Of a stretch of 64,000 nt of DNA, positions 16,813 through 26,399 are shown in pieces. The stretch's first letter is position 1; each line of letters opens with the position of its first letter. The notes below the pieces were generated by a model. It saw nothing but the letters and a program-made list of their open reading frames with translations. It searched no databases and was not told the origin of the DNA. Made by a program: the position numbers and the translations under genes. This DNA is from Pseudomonas sp. MYb118 (GTDB taxonomy: Bacteria > Pseudomonadota > Gammaproteobacteria > Pseudomonadales > Pseudomonadaceae): positions 868,001 through 932,000 of the forward strand of contig NZ_JBFRXN010000001.1 of NCBI RefSeq assembly GCF_040947875.1, in the 5' to 3' direction.

Positions 16813-17757
16813 ATGAACCACACGAAGGGACTCACGCGCAGACGACTGCTCACGCTGACTGCCGGAGCGACGGCGGTGCTTACTTTCGATCCGGCCTTGG
16901 CGACCACCGCGTCGCCCGAGGAAACAGGAGGCAAGAACATGCTGACCCGCGCCATTCCTTCCAGCAACGAACCCTTGCCGATGGTCGGCGTGGGCACCTA
17001 TCGCGGTTTTGATGTGGCGCCGGCCGATCCCGCCTACAGACAATTGCCGGGAGTGCTCAGTGCGTTGTTCGAGAAGGGCGGGACGGTGATCGACAGCTCA
17101 CCCATGTACGGCCGCGCCGAGCAGACCACCGGCGAGCTGCTGTCGATCCACCAGCCGCGCTCGCCGGCGTTCCTGGCCACCAAGGTGTGGACTCGCGGGC
17201 GTGAAGAAGGTATCGCGCAGATGGAGCAATCCTTCAGGTTGCTGCAAACCGATCGCATCGACCTGATGCAGATCCACAACCTGCTGGACTGGAAAACCCA
17301 CTTGCCGACCCTGCGCCAGTGGAAGGAAGAGGGGCGCATTCGTTACATCGGCATCACCCATTACACCGCCTCGGCCTATGACGAGGTGGAGGCGGTGCTC
17401 AAGGCCGAGGCATTGGACTTCTTGCAGATCAACTATGCGCTGGACGACCGCGGCGTGGAAAAACGCATCCTGCCGCTGTGCCGGGAGCGGGGCGTGGCGG
17501 TGATCTGCAACCGGCCCTTTGGCGGCGGCGACCTGCTCGCACGCCTCAAGGGCAAACCGCTGCCGGGCTGGGCCGCGCAAGTAGGTGTGACCAGTTGGGC
17601 GCAACTCGCGCTGAAATACCTGCTGGCGCATTCGGCGGTGACCTGCGTCATCCCCGGCACCGGCAACCCACGCTACATGGCCGACAACGCCGGCGCCGGC
17701 TTCGGCCCGATGCTGACCGGCGCGCAGCGGGAGCAGTTGATTGACGTGGTGAGTTGA
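16813..17757 (+). CDS. Tat-exported aldo/keto reductase
   Basis: A 314-residue AKR-superfamily protein. It starts with a twin-arginine signal (TRRRLLTLTAG, residues 8-18) and a hydrophobic stretch, so it is probably exported folded to the periplasm with its cofactor. AKR features include DSSPMYGRAE (catalytic Asp/Tyr region), KVWTRG with the catalytic Lys, and QIHN. The C-terminal IPGTGNPRYMADN block is the NADP-binding region. Substrate unknown. It is monocistronic and followed by the REP array. Confidence 0.85.
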   Translation: MNHTKGLTRRRLLTLTAGATAVLTFDPALATTASPEETGGKNMLTRAIPSSNEPLPMVGVGTYRGFDVAPADPAYRQLPGVLSALFEKGGTVIDSSPMYGRAEQTTGELLSIHQPRSPAFLATKVWTRGREEGIAQMEQSFRLLQTDRIDLMQIHNLLDWKTHLPTLRQWKEEGRIRYIGITHYTASAYDEVEAVLKAEALDFLQINYALDDRGVEKRILPLCRERGVAVICNRPFGGGDLLARLKGKPLPGWAAQVGVTSWAQLALKYLLAHSAVTCVIPGTGNPRYMADNAGAGFGPMLTGAQREQLIDVVS

Positions 17758-17780
17758 GCCCTGCGGCGTTCTCGGGTCCT

Positions 17781-18252
17781 ATCGCGAGCAGGCTCGCTCC
17801 CACAGGGGATAGACGTTGTTGCGGCGGACGCGGTCAAATTGTGGGAGCGAGCCTGCTCGCGATGGTCGTCAACGATAACGCGGGATACCTGATGCCCCGC
17901 GGCGGCCCTGAGTCCATCGCGAGCAAGCCCGCTCCCACAGGGGATAGACGTTGTTGCGGCGGACGCGGTCAAACTGTGGGAGCGAGCCTGCTCGCGATGG
18001 TGGTCAACGATAACGCGATAAACCTGATGCTCCGCGGCGGCCTTGGGTCCATCGCGAGCAAGCTCGCTCCTACAGGGGGGCGGGGGTGTTGCGGCTTACG
18101 CGGTCAAAATGTGGGAGCGGGCTTGCCCGCGATGGTGGTCAACGATGACGCGGGATACCTGATGCCCCGCGGCGGCCGTGAGTCCATCGCGAGCAAGCCC
18201 GCTCCTACAGGGGGGACGCGGTCAAATTGTGGGAGCGAGCCTGCTCGCGATG
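17781..18252. repeat. Tandem REP (BIME-like) array with exact 135-bp period
   Basis: About 470 bp made of alternating REP arms with conserved spacers. The spacer words GTTGCGG (17818, 17953, 18088) and CGGTCAA (17831, 17966, 18101) recur at exactly 135-bp steps; a fourth CGGTCAA at 18219 is 118 bp further, so the last unit lost 17 bp. Arms drift between GTGGGAGC and GTAGGAGC types. It fills the gap between the aldo/keto reductase and dienelactone hydrolase genes and contains no gene. Confidence 0.95.
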
Positions 18253-18260
18253 ATTCCCGG

Positions 18261-19148
18261 TTAAACGAGGTATCGCCGAAACCACGCCAACGTCCGGTCC
18301 CAGGCCAGTTTTGCCGCTGCTTCGTCGTAGCGCGGGGTGGAGTCGTTGTGGAAGCCGTGGTTGGCGCCGGCGTAGATGTGCGCTTCGTAGGTCTTGTCCG
18401 CTGCTTTCAGCGCCTGTTCATACGCCGGCCAGCCTTCGTTGATGCGCGTGTCCAGTTCGCCATAGTGCAGCATCACCGGCGCCTTGATCCGTGGCACATC
18501 CTTGGCCTCGGGCTGGCGGCCATAGAACGACACGGCAGCACCGAGTTCCGGGTAGGCCACGGCGGCGGCATTGGCCACGCCACCGCCGTAGCAGAAACCG
18601 GTGATGCCGACCTTGCCGTTGCTGGCGTCGTGTTTCATCAACCATTCGATGGCGGCGAAAAAATCGTTCATGAGTTTTTCCGGATCGACCTTGGCCTGCA
18701 ACTCGCGGCCCTTGTCGTCGTTGCCCGGATAACCGCCGAGCGACGTCAGCCCGTCGGGGGCGAGGGCGATGAAGCCGGCCTTGGCCACGCGCCGGGCCAC
18801 GTCCTCGATGTAGGGGTTGAGCCCACGGTTTTCGTGTACGACCACCACCGCCGCGACCTTGCCCGCCGCCTTGGCCGGGCGCACCAGATAACCGCGCACC
18901 GTGCCGTTACCCGTGGGCGAAGGGTAGGTGATGTACTCGGCGATGATGTCCGGGTCGGTGAACTCGACCTGCTCGGCCAGCGCATAGTTCGGGCTCAGGG
19001 AGGCGAGCAGGGCGCTGGCGGTCAATCCACCAAAGGTGAACAGCGCCGCGCGGTCGAGAAATTCGCGGCGGTTGATCCTGCCGTGGGCGTAGTAGTCGTA
19101 GAGTTCGAGCAGTTCGGGGGCAAAGTCTTTCGCGGTGAGACGAGTCAT
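18261..19148 (-). CDS. Dienelactone hydrolase family protein, probable Tat substrate
   Basis: About 295 residues. A twin-arginine motif (NRREFL, near residue 26) and hydrophobic stretch precede the hydrolase domain, so export by Tat is likely. The catalytic triad of dienelactone hydrolases is visible: Cys in GFCYGGG, Asp in ELDTRI and His in GANHGFHND. The start at 19148 overlaps the glcG stop (ATGA), which favours it over the upstream ATG. Members hydrolyse lactones or esters; why one is attached to a glycolate operon is unclear, though a lactone or ester of a hydroxy acid would fit. Confidence 0.85.
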   Translation of the reverse strand: MTRLTAKDFAPELLELYDYYAHGRINRREFLDRAALFTFGGLTASALLASLSPNYALAEQVEFTDPDIIAEYITYPSPTGNGTVRGYLVRPAKAAGKVAAVVVVHENRGLNPYIEDVARRVAKAGFIALAPDGLTSLGGYPGNDDKGRELQAKVDPEKLMNDFFAAIEWLMKHDASNGKVGITGFCYGGGVANAAAVAYPELGAAVSFYGRQPEAKDVPRIKAPVMLHYGELDTRINEGWPAYEQALKAADKTYEAHIYAGANHGFHNDSTPRYDEAAAKLAWDRTLAWFRRYLV

Positions 19149-19558
19149 GCTTGCACGTCCTTGAGGCACTGCGCCCCGGCCCTGGCCACCTGCGCATCCT
19201 GTTCGGCCTTGACCCCGGAGACGCCGACTGCGCCGATCACCTGGCCATCGACCACAATCGGCACGCCGCCCTCCAGCGAGGTCAACAAGGGTGCCGACAG
19301 AAACGCAAAGCGTCCGCCATTGACCATGTCCTCGAAACCCTTGGATTCCCGCCGGCCCAATGCCGAAGTGCGGGCTTTTTCGGTGGCGATGTAGGCGCTG
19401 CTCGGCGTCGCCCCGTCGAGGCGTTCGAGGGCCAGCGGATGGCCGCCATCATCGACGATCACGATACTCACCGCCCATTGGTTGCCCTGCGCTTCGCTGC
19501 GGGCGGCTGCAAGGATCTGGCTGACTTCGGCCTGGCCGAGGATGGCTTTGCTTTTCAT
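19145..19558 (-). CDS. glcG: GlcG/HbpS-family protein of the glycolate operon
   Basis: A 137-residue protein of the GlcG/HbpS family, with the typical [21 protein letters not shown] block and the C-terminal [19 protein letters not shown] block. Family members bind haem or assemble as small rings; in E. coli glcG belongs to the glycolate operon with no settled role. It overlaps glcF upstream and the dienelactone hydrolase gene downstream by four bases each, a translationally coupled arrangement. Confidence 0.9.
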   Translation of the reverse strand: MKSKAILGQAEVSQILAAARSEAQGNQWAVSIVIVDDGGHPLALERLDGATPSSAYIATEKARTSALGRRESKGFEDMVNGGRFAFLSAPLLTSLEGGVPIVVDGQVIGAVGVSGVKAEQDAQVARAGAQCLKDVQA

Positions 19559-20796
19559 CGTGAGTCTCCTTTGAACGCTGGGGGCAGGGCGGCGTCGACC
19601 AGTTCGATCCAGTGCCGCACCGGGGTGCGGTTGGCGCCGTCCAGATGCGACTGGCAGCCAATGTTGGCTGTGACGATAACATCTGGCTGGCCGCTTTCCA
19701 GCGCGTTGAGCCGGTTGTCGCGCAATTGCCGGGACAACACCGGCTGGGTGATCGAATAGGTGCCCGCCGAGCCGCAGCACAAATGCCCGTCGGGCACGGC
19801 GGTGAGGTTGAACCCCAGGCGCACCAGCGTCGCTTCCACCGCGCCGCCGAGCTTCTGCGCATGCTGCAAGGTGCAGGGGCAGTGGAAGGCCAGGCGCTGG
19901 TCACCGTGCACGCCGAGGGTTTCCAGCGGTTCGTCGCGCAGCACTTCCACCAGGTCGCGGGCCAGGGCGCTGACCTTCTTCGCCTTGGCCGCGTAGGCCG
20001 GATCGCGTTCGAGCAAATGCCCATAGTCCTTGATGAACGCGCCACAGCCACTGGCGGTTTGCACGATCGCTTCGGCGCCGCTCTCGATGCGCGGCCACCA
20101 GGCGTCGATGTTGCGCCGGGCGCGGTCGAGGCCGGCTTCCTGGGCGTTGAGGTGATAATCCACGGCGCCGCAGCAGCCGGCTTCGCTGCTGGCGATGACG
20201 CTGATCCCCAGCCGATCCAGCACCCGCGCGGCAGCGGCATTGGTGTTGGGCGACAGCCCCGGTTGCACGCAGCCTTCGAGCATCAGCACCTGGCGCGCGT
20301 GACGGCTGAGCGGAGCGGCCTTGACCGGCGCCGCACTGCGCGGCAATTTCGCTTGCAGCATGTCGGGCAGCCAGGCTCGGAACACCTGGCCGCTGTTGAC
20401 CAGCCCTTTGAACAGCACCGGGTTGGGCACCACGCTGCGCAGGCCTTCGCGCAGCAAACGCTGGCCGAGCGGGCGCGGCACGGCGGCATCGACCACCGCG
20501 CGACCGATGTCCAGCAGATTGTGATAATCGACCCCGGACGGGCAGGTGGTTTCGCAGTTACGGCACGACAGGCAGCGGTCCAGGTGCTGCTGGGTTTTTT
20601 CCGTGACCTCGCGGCCCTCCAGTACCTGCTTGATCAGGTAGATACGGCCCCGTGGCCCGTCGAGTTCATCGCCGAGCAGTTGATAGGTCGGGCAGGTGGC
20701 GTTGCAGAACCCGCAGTGCACGCAGGTGCGCAGGATGCTCTCGGCCTCTTCCGCGCGGGGCAGGCGGCGGGCAGTGTCGCTCAGGGTGGTCTGCAT
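19555..20796 (-). CDS. glcF: Glycolate oxidase iron-sulfur subunit
   Basis: A 413-residue subunit with two [4Fe-4S] motifs near the N-terminus: CVHCGFCNATCP (about residues 25-36) and CLSCRNCETTCP (about 75-86). Two CCG-type domains follow (EAGCCGAVDYH and HLCCGSAGTYS), as in GlcF and heterodisulfide-reductase-like proteins. It accepts electrons from the GlcD/GlcE flavoproteins and passes them to the quinone pool. A three-base gap separates it from glcE and a four-base overlap from glcG. Confidence 0.96.
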   Translation of the reverse strand: MQTTLSDTARRLPRAEEAESILRTCVHCGFCNATCPTYQLLGDELDGPRGRIYLIKQVLEGREVTEKTQQHLDRCLSCRNCETTCPSGVDYHNLLDIGRAVVDAAVPRPLGQRLLREGLRSVVPNPVLFKGLVNSGQVFRAWLPDMLQAKLPRSAAPVKAAPLSRHARQVLMLEGCVQPGLSPNTNAAAARVLDRLGISVIASSEAGCCGAVDYHLNAQEAGLDRARRNIDAWWPRIESGAEAIVQTASGCGAFIKDYGHLLERDPAYAAKAKKVSALARDLVEVLRDEPLETLGVHGDQRLAFHCPCTLQHAQKLGGAVEATLVRLGFNLTAVPDGHLCCGSAGTYSITQPVLSRQLRDNRLNALESGQPDVIVTANIGCQSHLDGANRTPVRHWIELVDAALPPAFKGDSR

Positions 20797-20799
20797 GGA

Positions 20800-21864
20800 T
20801 CAGAGCTCCGCGTACAGGCGTGCAGGGTTGAAGATGCCCCGTGGGTCCAGTTGCTGCTTGAGACTGCGGTGATAACGCAAAAGTGCCGGCGACAACGGCT
20901 GGAACGGGCTGTCGATCAGGCCGTGGCTGTAGCAGGTGACGTGGCCGCCGACTTCCTCGACGACTTTGCGAATGAACCCCGCTTCGGCGTCCGACTTCAG
21001 CCAGCGCTGGGCGCCGCCCCAGTCGATCAATTGCCGGCCGGGCAGTGACAGGCGTGGCGTGTTGTGCGGCACTGACAAGCGCCACAGCGGTTGATCCTCA
21101 TCGAAGAAGCGCAGCCGATGCTCGTTGAGGTCGGCCCAGAACGTCGAGTCGAGGCGCTCGCCACCCAGGCGCTCATGGGCTGCCGTCACCGAACCTTCGC
21201 CGCCTTCCAGGCGCAGGTGCAGGCGCTGCCCGTCGTGACAGGCGGCGCTGATCGGCAGCGGTTGCTGGCCCCATTCGGCCAGGCGCAGCAAGGCGCGGTC
21301 GCTGTCCATGTCCAGGCTGATGCTCAGGGTTTGCCGGGGCTTGGGCAGGACCTTGAGCGACACTTCGGTGATCACCCCAAGGCTGCCGAAACTGCCGGCC
21401 ATCAGGCGCGACAGGTCATAACCGGCGACGTTTTTCATCACCTCGCCACCAAAGCGCAGGTGCTTGCCATGCCCGGTGATGACCCGCGTGCCCAGCACGA
21501 AATCGCGCACCGAACCGGCCCAGGGCCGCCGTGGCCCGGACAGCCCGCTGGCGATTATCCCGCCGACGGTGGCGTCTTCGCCGAAGGCCGGCGGTTCGCA
21601 CGCGAGCATCTGCTGCGAGCCGTCGAGGATGTAGGTCAGCTCCGAGAGCGGGGTGCCGCAACGGGCGGTGATCACCAGCTCGGTCGGGTCGTAGGCCACC
21701 ACGCCACGGTGGGTGCGGGTGTCGAGCACTTCGCCGGCGACGATGCGTCCCAGAAAAGCCTTGCTGTTGGAGCCCTGGATGCGCAGCGGTGTGGCGTTTT
21801 CCAGGGCCTGGTTGACCTGTTCCAGCAGCGCGGCGCTGTCATCGAAAGCCTGTTCACGGTACAT
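20800..21864 (-). CDS. glcE: Glycolate oxidase FAD-binding subunit GlcE
   Basis: A 354-residue FAD_binding_4 flavoprotein. The PP-loop-like FAD segment is visible (LRIQGSNSKAFLG, near residue 28) and the GEDATVGGIIASGLSG plus KNVAGYDLSRL motifs match GlcE. It partners GlcD in glycolate oxidation to glyoxylate. The start overlaps the glcD stop (TGATG). Confidence 0.95.
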   Translation of the reverse strand: MYREQAFDDSAALLEQVNQALENATPLRIQGSNSKAFLGRIVAGEVLDTRTHRGVVAYDPTELVITARCGTPLSELTYILDGSQQMLACEPPAFGEDATVGGIIASGLSGPRRPWAGSVRDFVLGTRVITGHGKHLRFGGEVMKNVAGYDLSRLMAGSFGSLGVITEVSLKVLPKPRQTLSISLDMDSDRALLRLAEWGQQPLPISAACHDGQRLHLRLEGGEGSVTAAHERLGGERLDSTFWADLNEHRLRFFDEDQPLWRLSVPHNTPRLSLPGRQLIDWGGAQRWLKSDAEAGFIRKVVEEVGGHVTCYSHGLIDSPFQPLSPALLRYHRSLKQQLDPRGIFNPARLYAEL

Positions 21865-23363
21865 CAGAAGCGCTCCAGCTCAGGGAAGGGCAATTGCCCG
21901 GCGTGCACATGCATGGCGCCGAACTCGGCGCAGCGGTGCAGGGTCGGGATGTTCTTGCCGGGGTTGAGCAGGCCGCTGGGGTCGAAAGCCGCCTTGACCG
22001 CGTGGAACAGAGTCAGTTCGTCGCTGTTGAACTGCGCGCACATCTGATTGATTTTCTCCCGGCCGACGCCGTGTTCGCCGGTGATGCTGCCACCGACGCT
22101 CACGCACAGTTCGAGGATCTTGCCGCCCAGGGTTTCCGCACGTGCCAGTTCCCCGGGTTGGTTGGCATCGAACAGGATCAGCGGGTGCATGTTGCCGTCA
22201 CCGGCATGGAATACGTTGGCCACGCGCAGGTCGTACTCGGCGGACAACGCCGCAATCGCTTGCAGCACCCCCGGCAGTTCCCGGCGCGGGATGGTGCCGT
22301 CCATGCAGTAGTAATCCGGCGAGAGGCGCCCGACCGCGGGGAAAGCGTTCTTGCGTCCGGCCCAGAAGCGCACGCGTTCGGCTTCATCCCTGGCCTGGCG
22401 CAGCTCGGTGGCCCCGGCCTGTTCCAGCACCTGGCGCACGCGGTCGCAATCGTCGTGGACGTCGGCTTCGACGCCATCGAGTTCGCACAGCAGGATGGCT
22501 TGCGCGTCCACCGGGTACCCCGCGTGGATGAAGTCCTCGGCGGCGCGAATCGCCAGGTTGTCCATCATCTCCAGCCCGCCGGGAATGATCCCGGCGGCGA
22601 TGATGTCGGCCACGGCGCGGCCGGCCTTTTCCACGGAGTCGAACGCCGCCAGCAGCACCTTGGCGGTCTGCGGTTTGGGCAGCAGCTTGACCGTGACTTC
22701 GGTGATCACACCAAGCATGCCTTCAGAGCCGGTGAACAGCGCCAGCAGGTCGAAGCCCGGCGAGTCGAGGGCGTCGGAACCTAGGGTCAGGTGTTCGCCC
22801 TCGACGGTGAGGATGTCCACCTTGAGCAGGTTGTGCACGGTCAGCCCGTATTTCAGGCAGTGCACGCCGCCGGCGTTTTCCGCGACGTTGCCGCCGATCG
22901 AACAGGCGATTTGCGAGGACGGGTCCGGCGCGTAGTACAGGCCATAGGGCGCCGCCGCCTGGGAAATCGCCAGGTTGCGCACCCCCGGTTGCACCCGTGC
23001 GGTACGCGCGGCGGGGTCGATGTGCAGGATGTGGTTGAAGCGCGCCATCACCAACAGCACGCCTTTTTCCAGGGGCAGGGCGCCACCGGACAAGCCCGTA
23101 CCGGCGCCACGGGCGACCACCGGCACACGCATTTCATGGCACAGGCGCAACACGCCTTGCACTTCCTCGATGTGGCGCGGCAGCACCACCAGCAGCGGCG
23201 TGGTGCGATAGGCCGACAGGCCGTCGCACTCGTACGGCATGAGTTCTTCCTGCTGATGCAACACTTCCAGCTTCGGCAGGCGGGTGCGCAGGGCCTGCAA
23301 CAACGCGGCCCTGTCGACGTCGGGCAGCACGCCATCGACGTCTTCATCGTAGATAATGTTCAT
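21864..23363 (-). CDS. glcD: Glycolate oxidase catalytic FAD subunit GlcD
   Basis: A 499-residue FAD-linked oxidase of the GlcD/D-lactate dehydrogenase type. It has the VVARGAGTGLSGGALPLEKGVLL FAD motif region, the NVAENAGGVHCLKYGLT motif and the C-terminal GEHGVGREK histidine motif of the FAD-linked oxidase C domain. It oxidises glycolate (possibly D-lactate too) to the oxo acid. It is the first gene of the leftward glcDEFG-hydrolase operon. No glcC regulator gene is adjacent. A REP pair sits about 55 bases upstream. Confidence 0.96.
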   Translation of the reverse strand: MNIIYDEDVDGVLPDVDRAALLQALRTRLPKLEVLHQQEELMPYECDGLSAYRTTPLLVVLPRHIEEVQGVLRLCHEMRVPVVARGAGTGLSGGALPLEKGVLLVMARFNHILHIDPAARTARVQPGVRNLAISQAAAPYGLYYAPDPSSQIACSIGGNVAENAGGVHCLKYGLTVHNLLKVDILTVEGEHLTLGSDALDSPGFDLLALFTGSEGMLGVITEVTVKLLPKPQTAKVLLAAFDSVEKAGRAVADIIAAGIIPGGLEMMDNLAIRAAEDFIHAGYPVDAQAILLCELDGVEADVHDDCDRVRQVLEQAGATELRQARDEAERVRFWAGRKNAFPAVGRLSPDYYCMDGTIPRRELPGVLQAIAALSAEYDLRVANVFHAGDGNMHPLILFDANQPGELARAETLGGKILELCVSVGGSITGEHGVGREKINQMCAQFNSDELTLFHAVKAAFDPSGLLNPGKNIPTLHRCAEFGAMHVHAGQLPFPELERF

Positions 23364-23417
23364 GGCCGTTTTACCTTACTCCATTCATATTGCCAGGCCC
23401 ACCTCCCTGCAATGTCC

Positions 23418-23520
23418 CTGTAGGAGCGAGCTTGCTCGCGATGGTCGCCCAGACAACGCGGGTATCCAGACAGCCAGCGTCATCGTTGACGACCATCGCT
23501 AGCAAGCTAGCTCCTACAGG
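23418..23520. repeat. REP pair with compensated stem change
   Basis: Inverted REP pair between glcD and the permease gene. The right arm reads GCTAGCAAGCTAGC where consensus is GCGAGCAAGCTCGC; both strands of the hairpin stem are changed so that pairing is kept. Confidence 0.93.
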
Positions 23521-23532
23521 GAGGGGGAGGAC

Positions 23533-25296
23533 TCAATGCCCCCCGACCACCATCTGCGTAAACGGCGCCACATACGCCTGCAACGTCACCAGCCCACCCA
23601 CCAGAATTGCCAGCACAATGGAATGGAAGAACACATAACGCAGGATTTCCCCCTCATGCCCATACCAGCGCGTGGCGGTGGACGCCACCACGATCGACTG
23701 GGCATCGACCATCTTGCCCATGACCCCGCCGGAACTGTTTGCAGCGGCCATCAGCACCGGGCTGAGGTTGAGCTGTTCAGCCGTCACCCGTTGCAAACCG
23801 CCGAACAGCACGTTGGACGCAGTGTCCGAACCGGTCAACGCCACCCCGAGCCAACCGAGTAATGTGCCGAACATGGGGTAGAAGATCCCGGTCGCGGCAA
23901 AGGCCAGGCCCATCGTCGCATCCAGCCCGGAATAGCGCGTGAGGAAGCCCAGGGCAAGCATCGCCGCAATGGTGATCAGCGAATAGCGCACCACCCAGAT
24001 CGTGCGCAGGTACTGGCGGATCAGTTGCGGGATCGAGTAGCCCATCAGCAGCCCGCCGACGATGGCGGCCAGGAGAATGCCGCTGCCGGTGCTGGTGAAC
24101 CAGGTGAACTTGTAGATCGCTTCTTCGGTTTTCGGCGTTGGCACTACCGGCGGCACCTTCTCGACCTGCTGGTGCAGGGTGGTGAAGGTCAGGACCGGGG
24201 CGAAGATCGGGTTGGCTTCGCGCACGGGTTTGCCCTGCGGGTCGAGCTTGGCCGACTGGGTCACCGGGTCAATCGCCGGGCGTGTGTCGAACAGGTTCTT
24301 GAAGCCCTGGGTGCCCCAGGCGAACACGAACACCGTGAGGATGATCCACGGCATCCAGGCGCGCATCACCGCGGGCTTGGCGTCACTGGCGAAGGTTGCG
24401 GTGGGTTCGGGCTTGGCCGCATGCTCTTCGTCGATCTTCGAATTGTCCACGCGCCCGGTCAACGCTGCCGAGGTGTGCACGGTGGCCGGCTTCCACACCT
24501 TGAGGAAGCCGGTCAGGCAGGCCATGGAAATCAGCGCGGCGATCACGTCCACCAGCATCGGCCCGTGGTAGTTGGACACGATGAATTGCGGCACGGCGAA
24601 ACTGATCCCGGTGACCACGATGGCCGGCCAGACTTCGATCATCTTGCGCCAGCCGGCAAAGGCCCAGATCAGCCAGAACGGCACCAGCACCGAAAAGAAC
24701 GGCAGCTGACGACCGACCATCATCGACAACTCCATCTCATCCAGCCCGGTCACCTTGGCCAGGGTGATGATCGGCGTGCCGAGGGCGCCGAAGGCCACGG
24801 GCGCAGTGTTGGCGATCAGCGCCAGACCCGAGGCGGCCAGGGGCGAGAAGCCCAGGCCAATCAGGATCGCCCCGGTCACCGCCACCGGCGTGCCGAAACC
24901 CGCCGCGCCCTCGAAGAACGCACCGAAGCAGAAGGCGATCAGCAGCAATTGCAGGCGCCGGTCGTCGGTGATCCGCGCGAGCGAATCCTGCAGCACTTTG
25001 AACGAGCCGTTCTCGGTGGTCAGCCGGTGCAGGAAAATGATGTTGAGCACGATCCAGCCGATCGGCAGCAAGCCGTTGGCCGCGCCATACAGCGCCGCGG
25101 AACCTGCCATGTTGGCCGGCATGCCGAAGGCGAAAATCGCGATGATCAGGGCTGAGGCGAGGGCGAGCAATGCCGCCATATGTGCTTTGATGTGAAAGAA
25201 GGCCAGGGCCGCCAGCATCACCACGACGGGGACGGCTGCCATGAGCGTTGAAATGACCGGGTTACCGAACGGATCGTAAATTTGCTGCCAGACCAT
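23533..25296 (-). CDS. L-lactate/glycolate permease (LctP family)
   Basis: A 587-residue inner-membrane carrier with about twelve to fourteen hydrophobic segments. It has LctP-family motifs [15 protein letters not shown] (near residue 125), a GALGTPI loop and the C-terminal [19 protein letters not shown] block. It imports L-lactate, D-lactate and glycolate. Context next to glcDEFG makes glycolate uptake (GlcA role) likely, though in Pseudomonas the same family serves lactate (LldP). Start set at ATG 25296 with GAGG five bases upstream; a GTG six bases earlier lies inside the ribosome site. Confidence 0.92.
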   Translation of the reverse strand: MVWQQIYDPFGNPVISTLMAAVPVVVMLAALAFFHIKAHMAALLALASALIIAIFAFGMPANMAGSAALYGAANGLLPIGWIVLNIIFLHRLTTENGSFKVLQDSLARITDDRRLQLLLIAFCFGAFFEGAAGFGTPVAVTGAILIGLGFSPLAASGLALIANTAPVAFGALGTPIITLAKVTGLDEMELSMMVGRQLPFFSVLVPFWLIWAFAGWRKMIEVWPAIVVTGISFAVPQFIVSNYHGPMLVDVIAALISMACLTGFLKVWKPATVHTSAALTGRVDNSKIDEEHAAKPEPTATFASDAKPAVMRAWMPWIILTVFVFAWGTQGFKNLFDTRPAIDPVTQSAKLDPQGKPVREANPIFAPVLTFTTLHQQVEKVPPVVPTPKTEEAIYKFTWFTSTGSGILLAAIVGGLLMGYSIPQLIRQYLRTIWVVRYSLITIAAMLALGFLTRYSGLDATMGLAFAATGIFYPMFGTLLGWLGVALTGSDTASNVLFGGLQRVTAEQLNLSPVLMAAANSSGGVMGKMVDAQSIVVASTATRWYGHEGEILRYVFFHSIVLAILVGGLVTLQAYVAPFTQMVVGGH

Positions 25297-25453
25297 GTTC
25301 ACCTCTGCTTCTTATTGTTGGGATTGCAGACCCCTGAGGGGGCGGTGGCTTGTAGTATAGGTGGCATTGCGCCGCTGTCCTGTACGCGGTAAATCGCGGG
25401 TTACAGCGGGTTTTTCCAGATCAGCAGTACAGTTCTCGCGGAGGAAAGCGGTG

Positions 25454-25690
25454 ATGACCGAACGCCATTTGCTTCACACCGAAACGCTGTCGAACGGTTG
25501 CAGTATCAAGGTCAAGGCCGAGATCCTGCGCGATGGATCACTGGGCATGTTCATCGGCGTCTACCGCCCCGACGGCTCGGCCATCGAGGAAAACCACCAT
25601 CCCGCGGTGCACTTCCTCGATATGGAAGCGGCGATGGCGTGGGGGATCGAGCAGGCCAAGGGCATCGGGAATGGCCAAAGAACGTTGTAA
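25454..25690 (+). CDS. Small conserved protein of unknown function
   Basis: A 78-residue soluble protein with the sequence character of a beta-sandwich: SNGCSIKVKAEILRDG, then FIGVYRPDG and a C-terminal helix MEAAMAWGIEQAK. GGAGG lies ten bases upstream of the ATG, supporting this start over the longer open frame. I do not recognise the family. It is monocistronic and followed by a REP pair. Confidence 0.65.
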   Translation: MTERHLLHTETLSNGCSIKVKAEILRDGSLGMFIGVYRPDGSAIEENHHPAVHFLDMEAAMAWGIEQAKGIGNGQRTL

Positions 25691-25706
25691 AACATTGCAC
25701 CCCCCC

Positions 25707-25798
25707 CTGTAGGAGCGAGCTTGCTCGCGATGGCGGTATATCAGATACCAATGTGCTGACTGACCCACCGCCATCGCGAGCAAGCTCGCTCCTACAGG
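25707..25798. repeat. REP pair (inverted, GTAGGAGC type)
   Basis: Inverted REP pair separating the convergent small-protein gene and SnoaL-like gene. Arms are at consensus. Confidence 0.95.
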
Positions 25799-25808
25799 TC
25801 CGGTGGGC

Positions 25809-26237
25809 TCAGGCCTTGCTCGCCGCCAGATACGCCCCAAGCCGCCGGCCCATCTCTTCGCCGAGCGCCTGCAAGCCGCTCATCGGCCGCACCATCACCT
25901 CGAACTCGACGATCTTGCCCTGTTCGTCGAAGCGGATCATGTCGATGCCCTTGAGCTCCTTGCCGCCGACCTTGGCGCTGAACTCCAGCACCACGTTCAG
26001 ACCATCGGCCGTCACCAGTTCACGGTGATAGGCGAAATCCTCGAACACCTTGCACACCGTGTTCAAAATCATCGAAACCACCGGCGCGCCGGGGTAGGGC
26101 GTGTGTGCCATCGGTGAGCGGAACACCACCTGCGGCGCCAGCAAGGCCGGCAGGGCCTGCAAGTCGCCCTGGCGGATCATCTCGTGCCACTGGCTCAGCG
26201 ACTGCGCGGCATTGGGGTGCAGTTTCAGCTCGGACAT
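25809..26237 (-). CDS. SnoaL-like / NTF2-fold protein
   Basis: A 142-residue protein of the SnoaL-like (nuclear transport factor 2 fold) superfamily. It reads helix-helix (SLSQWHEMIRQGDLQALPALLAPQVVF), then strands ending with GIDMIRFDEQGKIVEFEVMVRP, the usual end of such domains. These are small enzymes or binding proteins of varied role. The start MSELKLHPN has AGGAG eight bases upstream. Confidence 0.82.
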   Translation of the reverse strand: MSELKLHPNAAQSLSQWHEMIRQGDLQALPALLAPQVVFRSPMAHTPYPGAPVVSMILNTVCKVFEDFAYHRELVTADGLNVVLEFSAKVGGKELKGIDMIRFDEQGKIVEFEVMVRPMSGLQALGEEMGRRLGAYLAASKA

Positions 26238-26399
26238 CGTCAACTCCTGTTTTTGTTTTTCTGGTCGGAGACTGTAGCGCAAGGGTTGTGTCGGTCTGCT
26301 TATGGGGGTGTATTCAAGCGGTCGATGGCGGAGCAATGTCGGTTATTTTCTTTGCTTTTCAAGACGGGTCGTTGCGAGGCAAATCGGTCTAAAAACACC

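Noticed and set aside
17781..18252. CRISPR-like regular spacing
   Set aside because: Units are inverted REP arms with conserved spacers, not identical short direct repeats with unique spacers, and no cas genes are present.
17754..19394. 546-codon open frame through the REP array and antisense to the hydrolase gene
   Set aside because: Its first part is translated REP sequence and the rest is a shadow of the dienelactone hydrolase and glcG genes.
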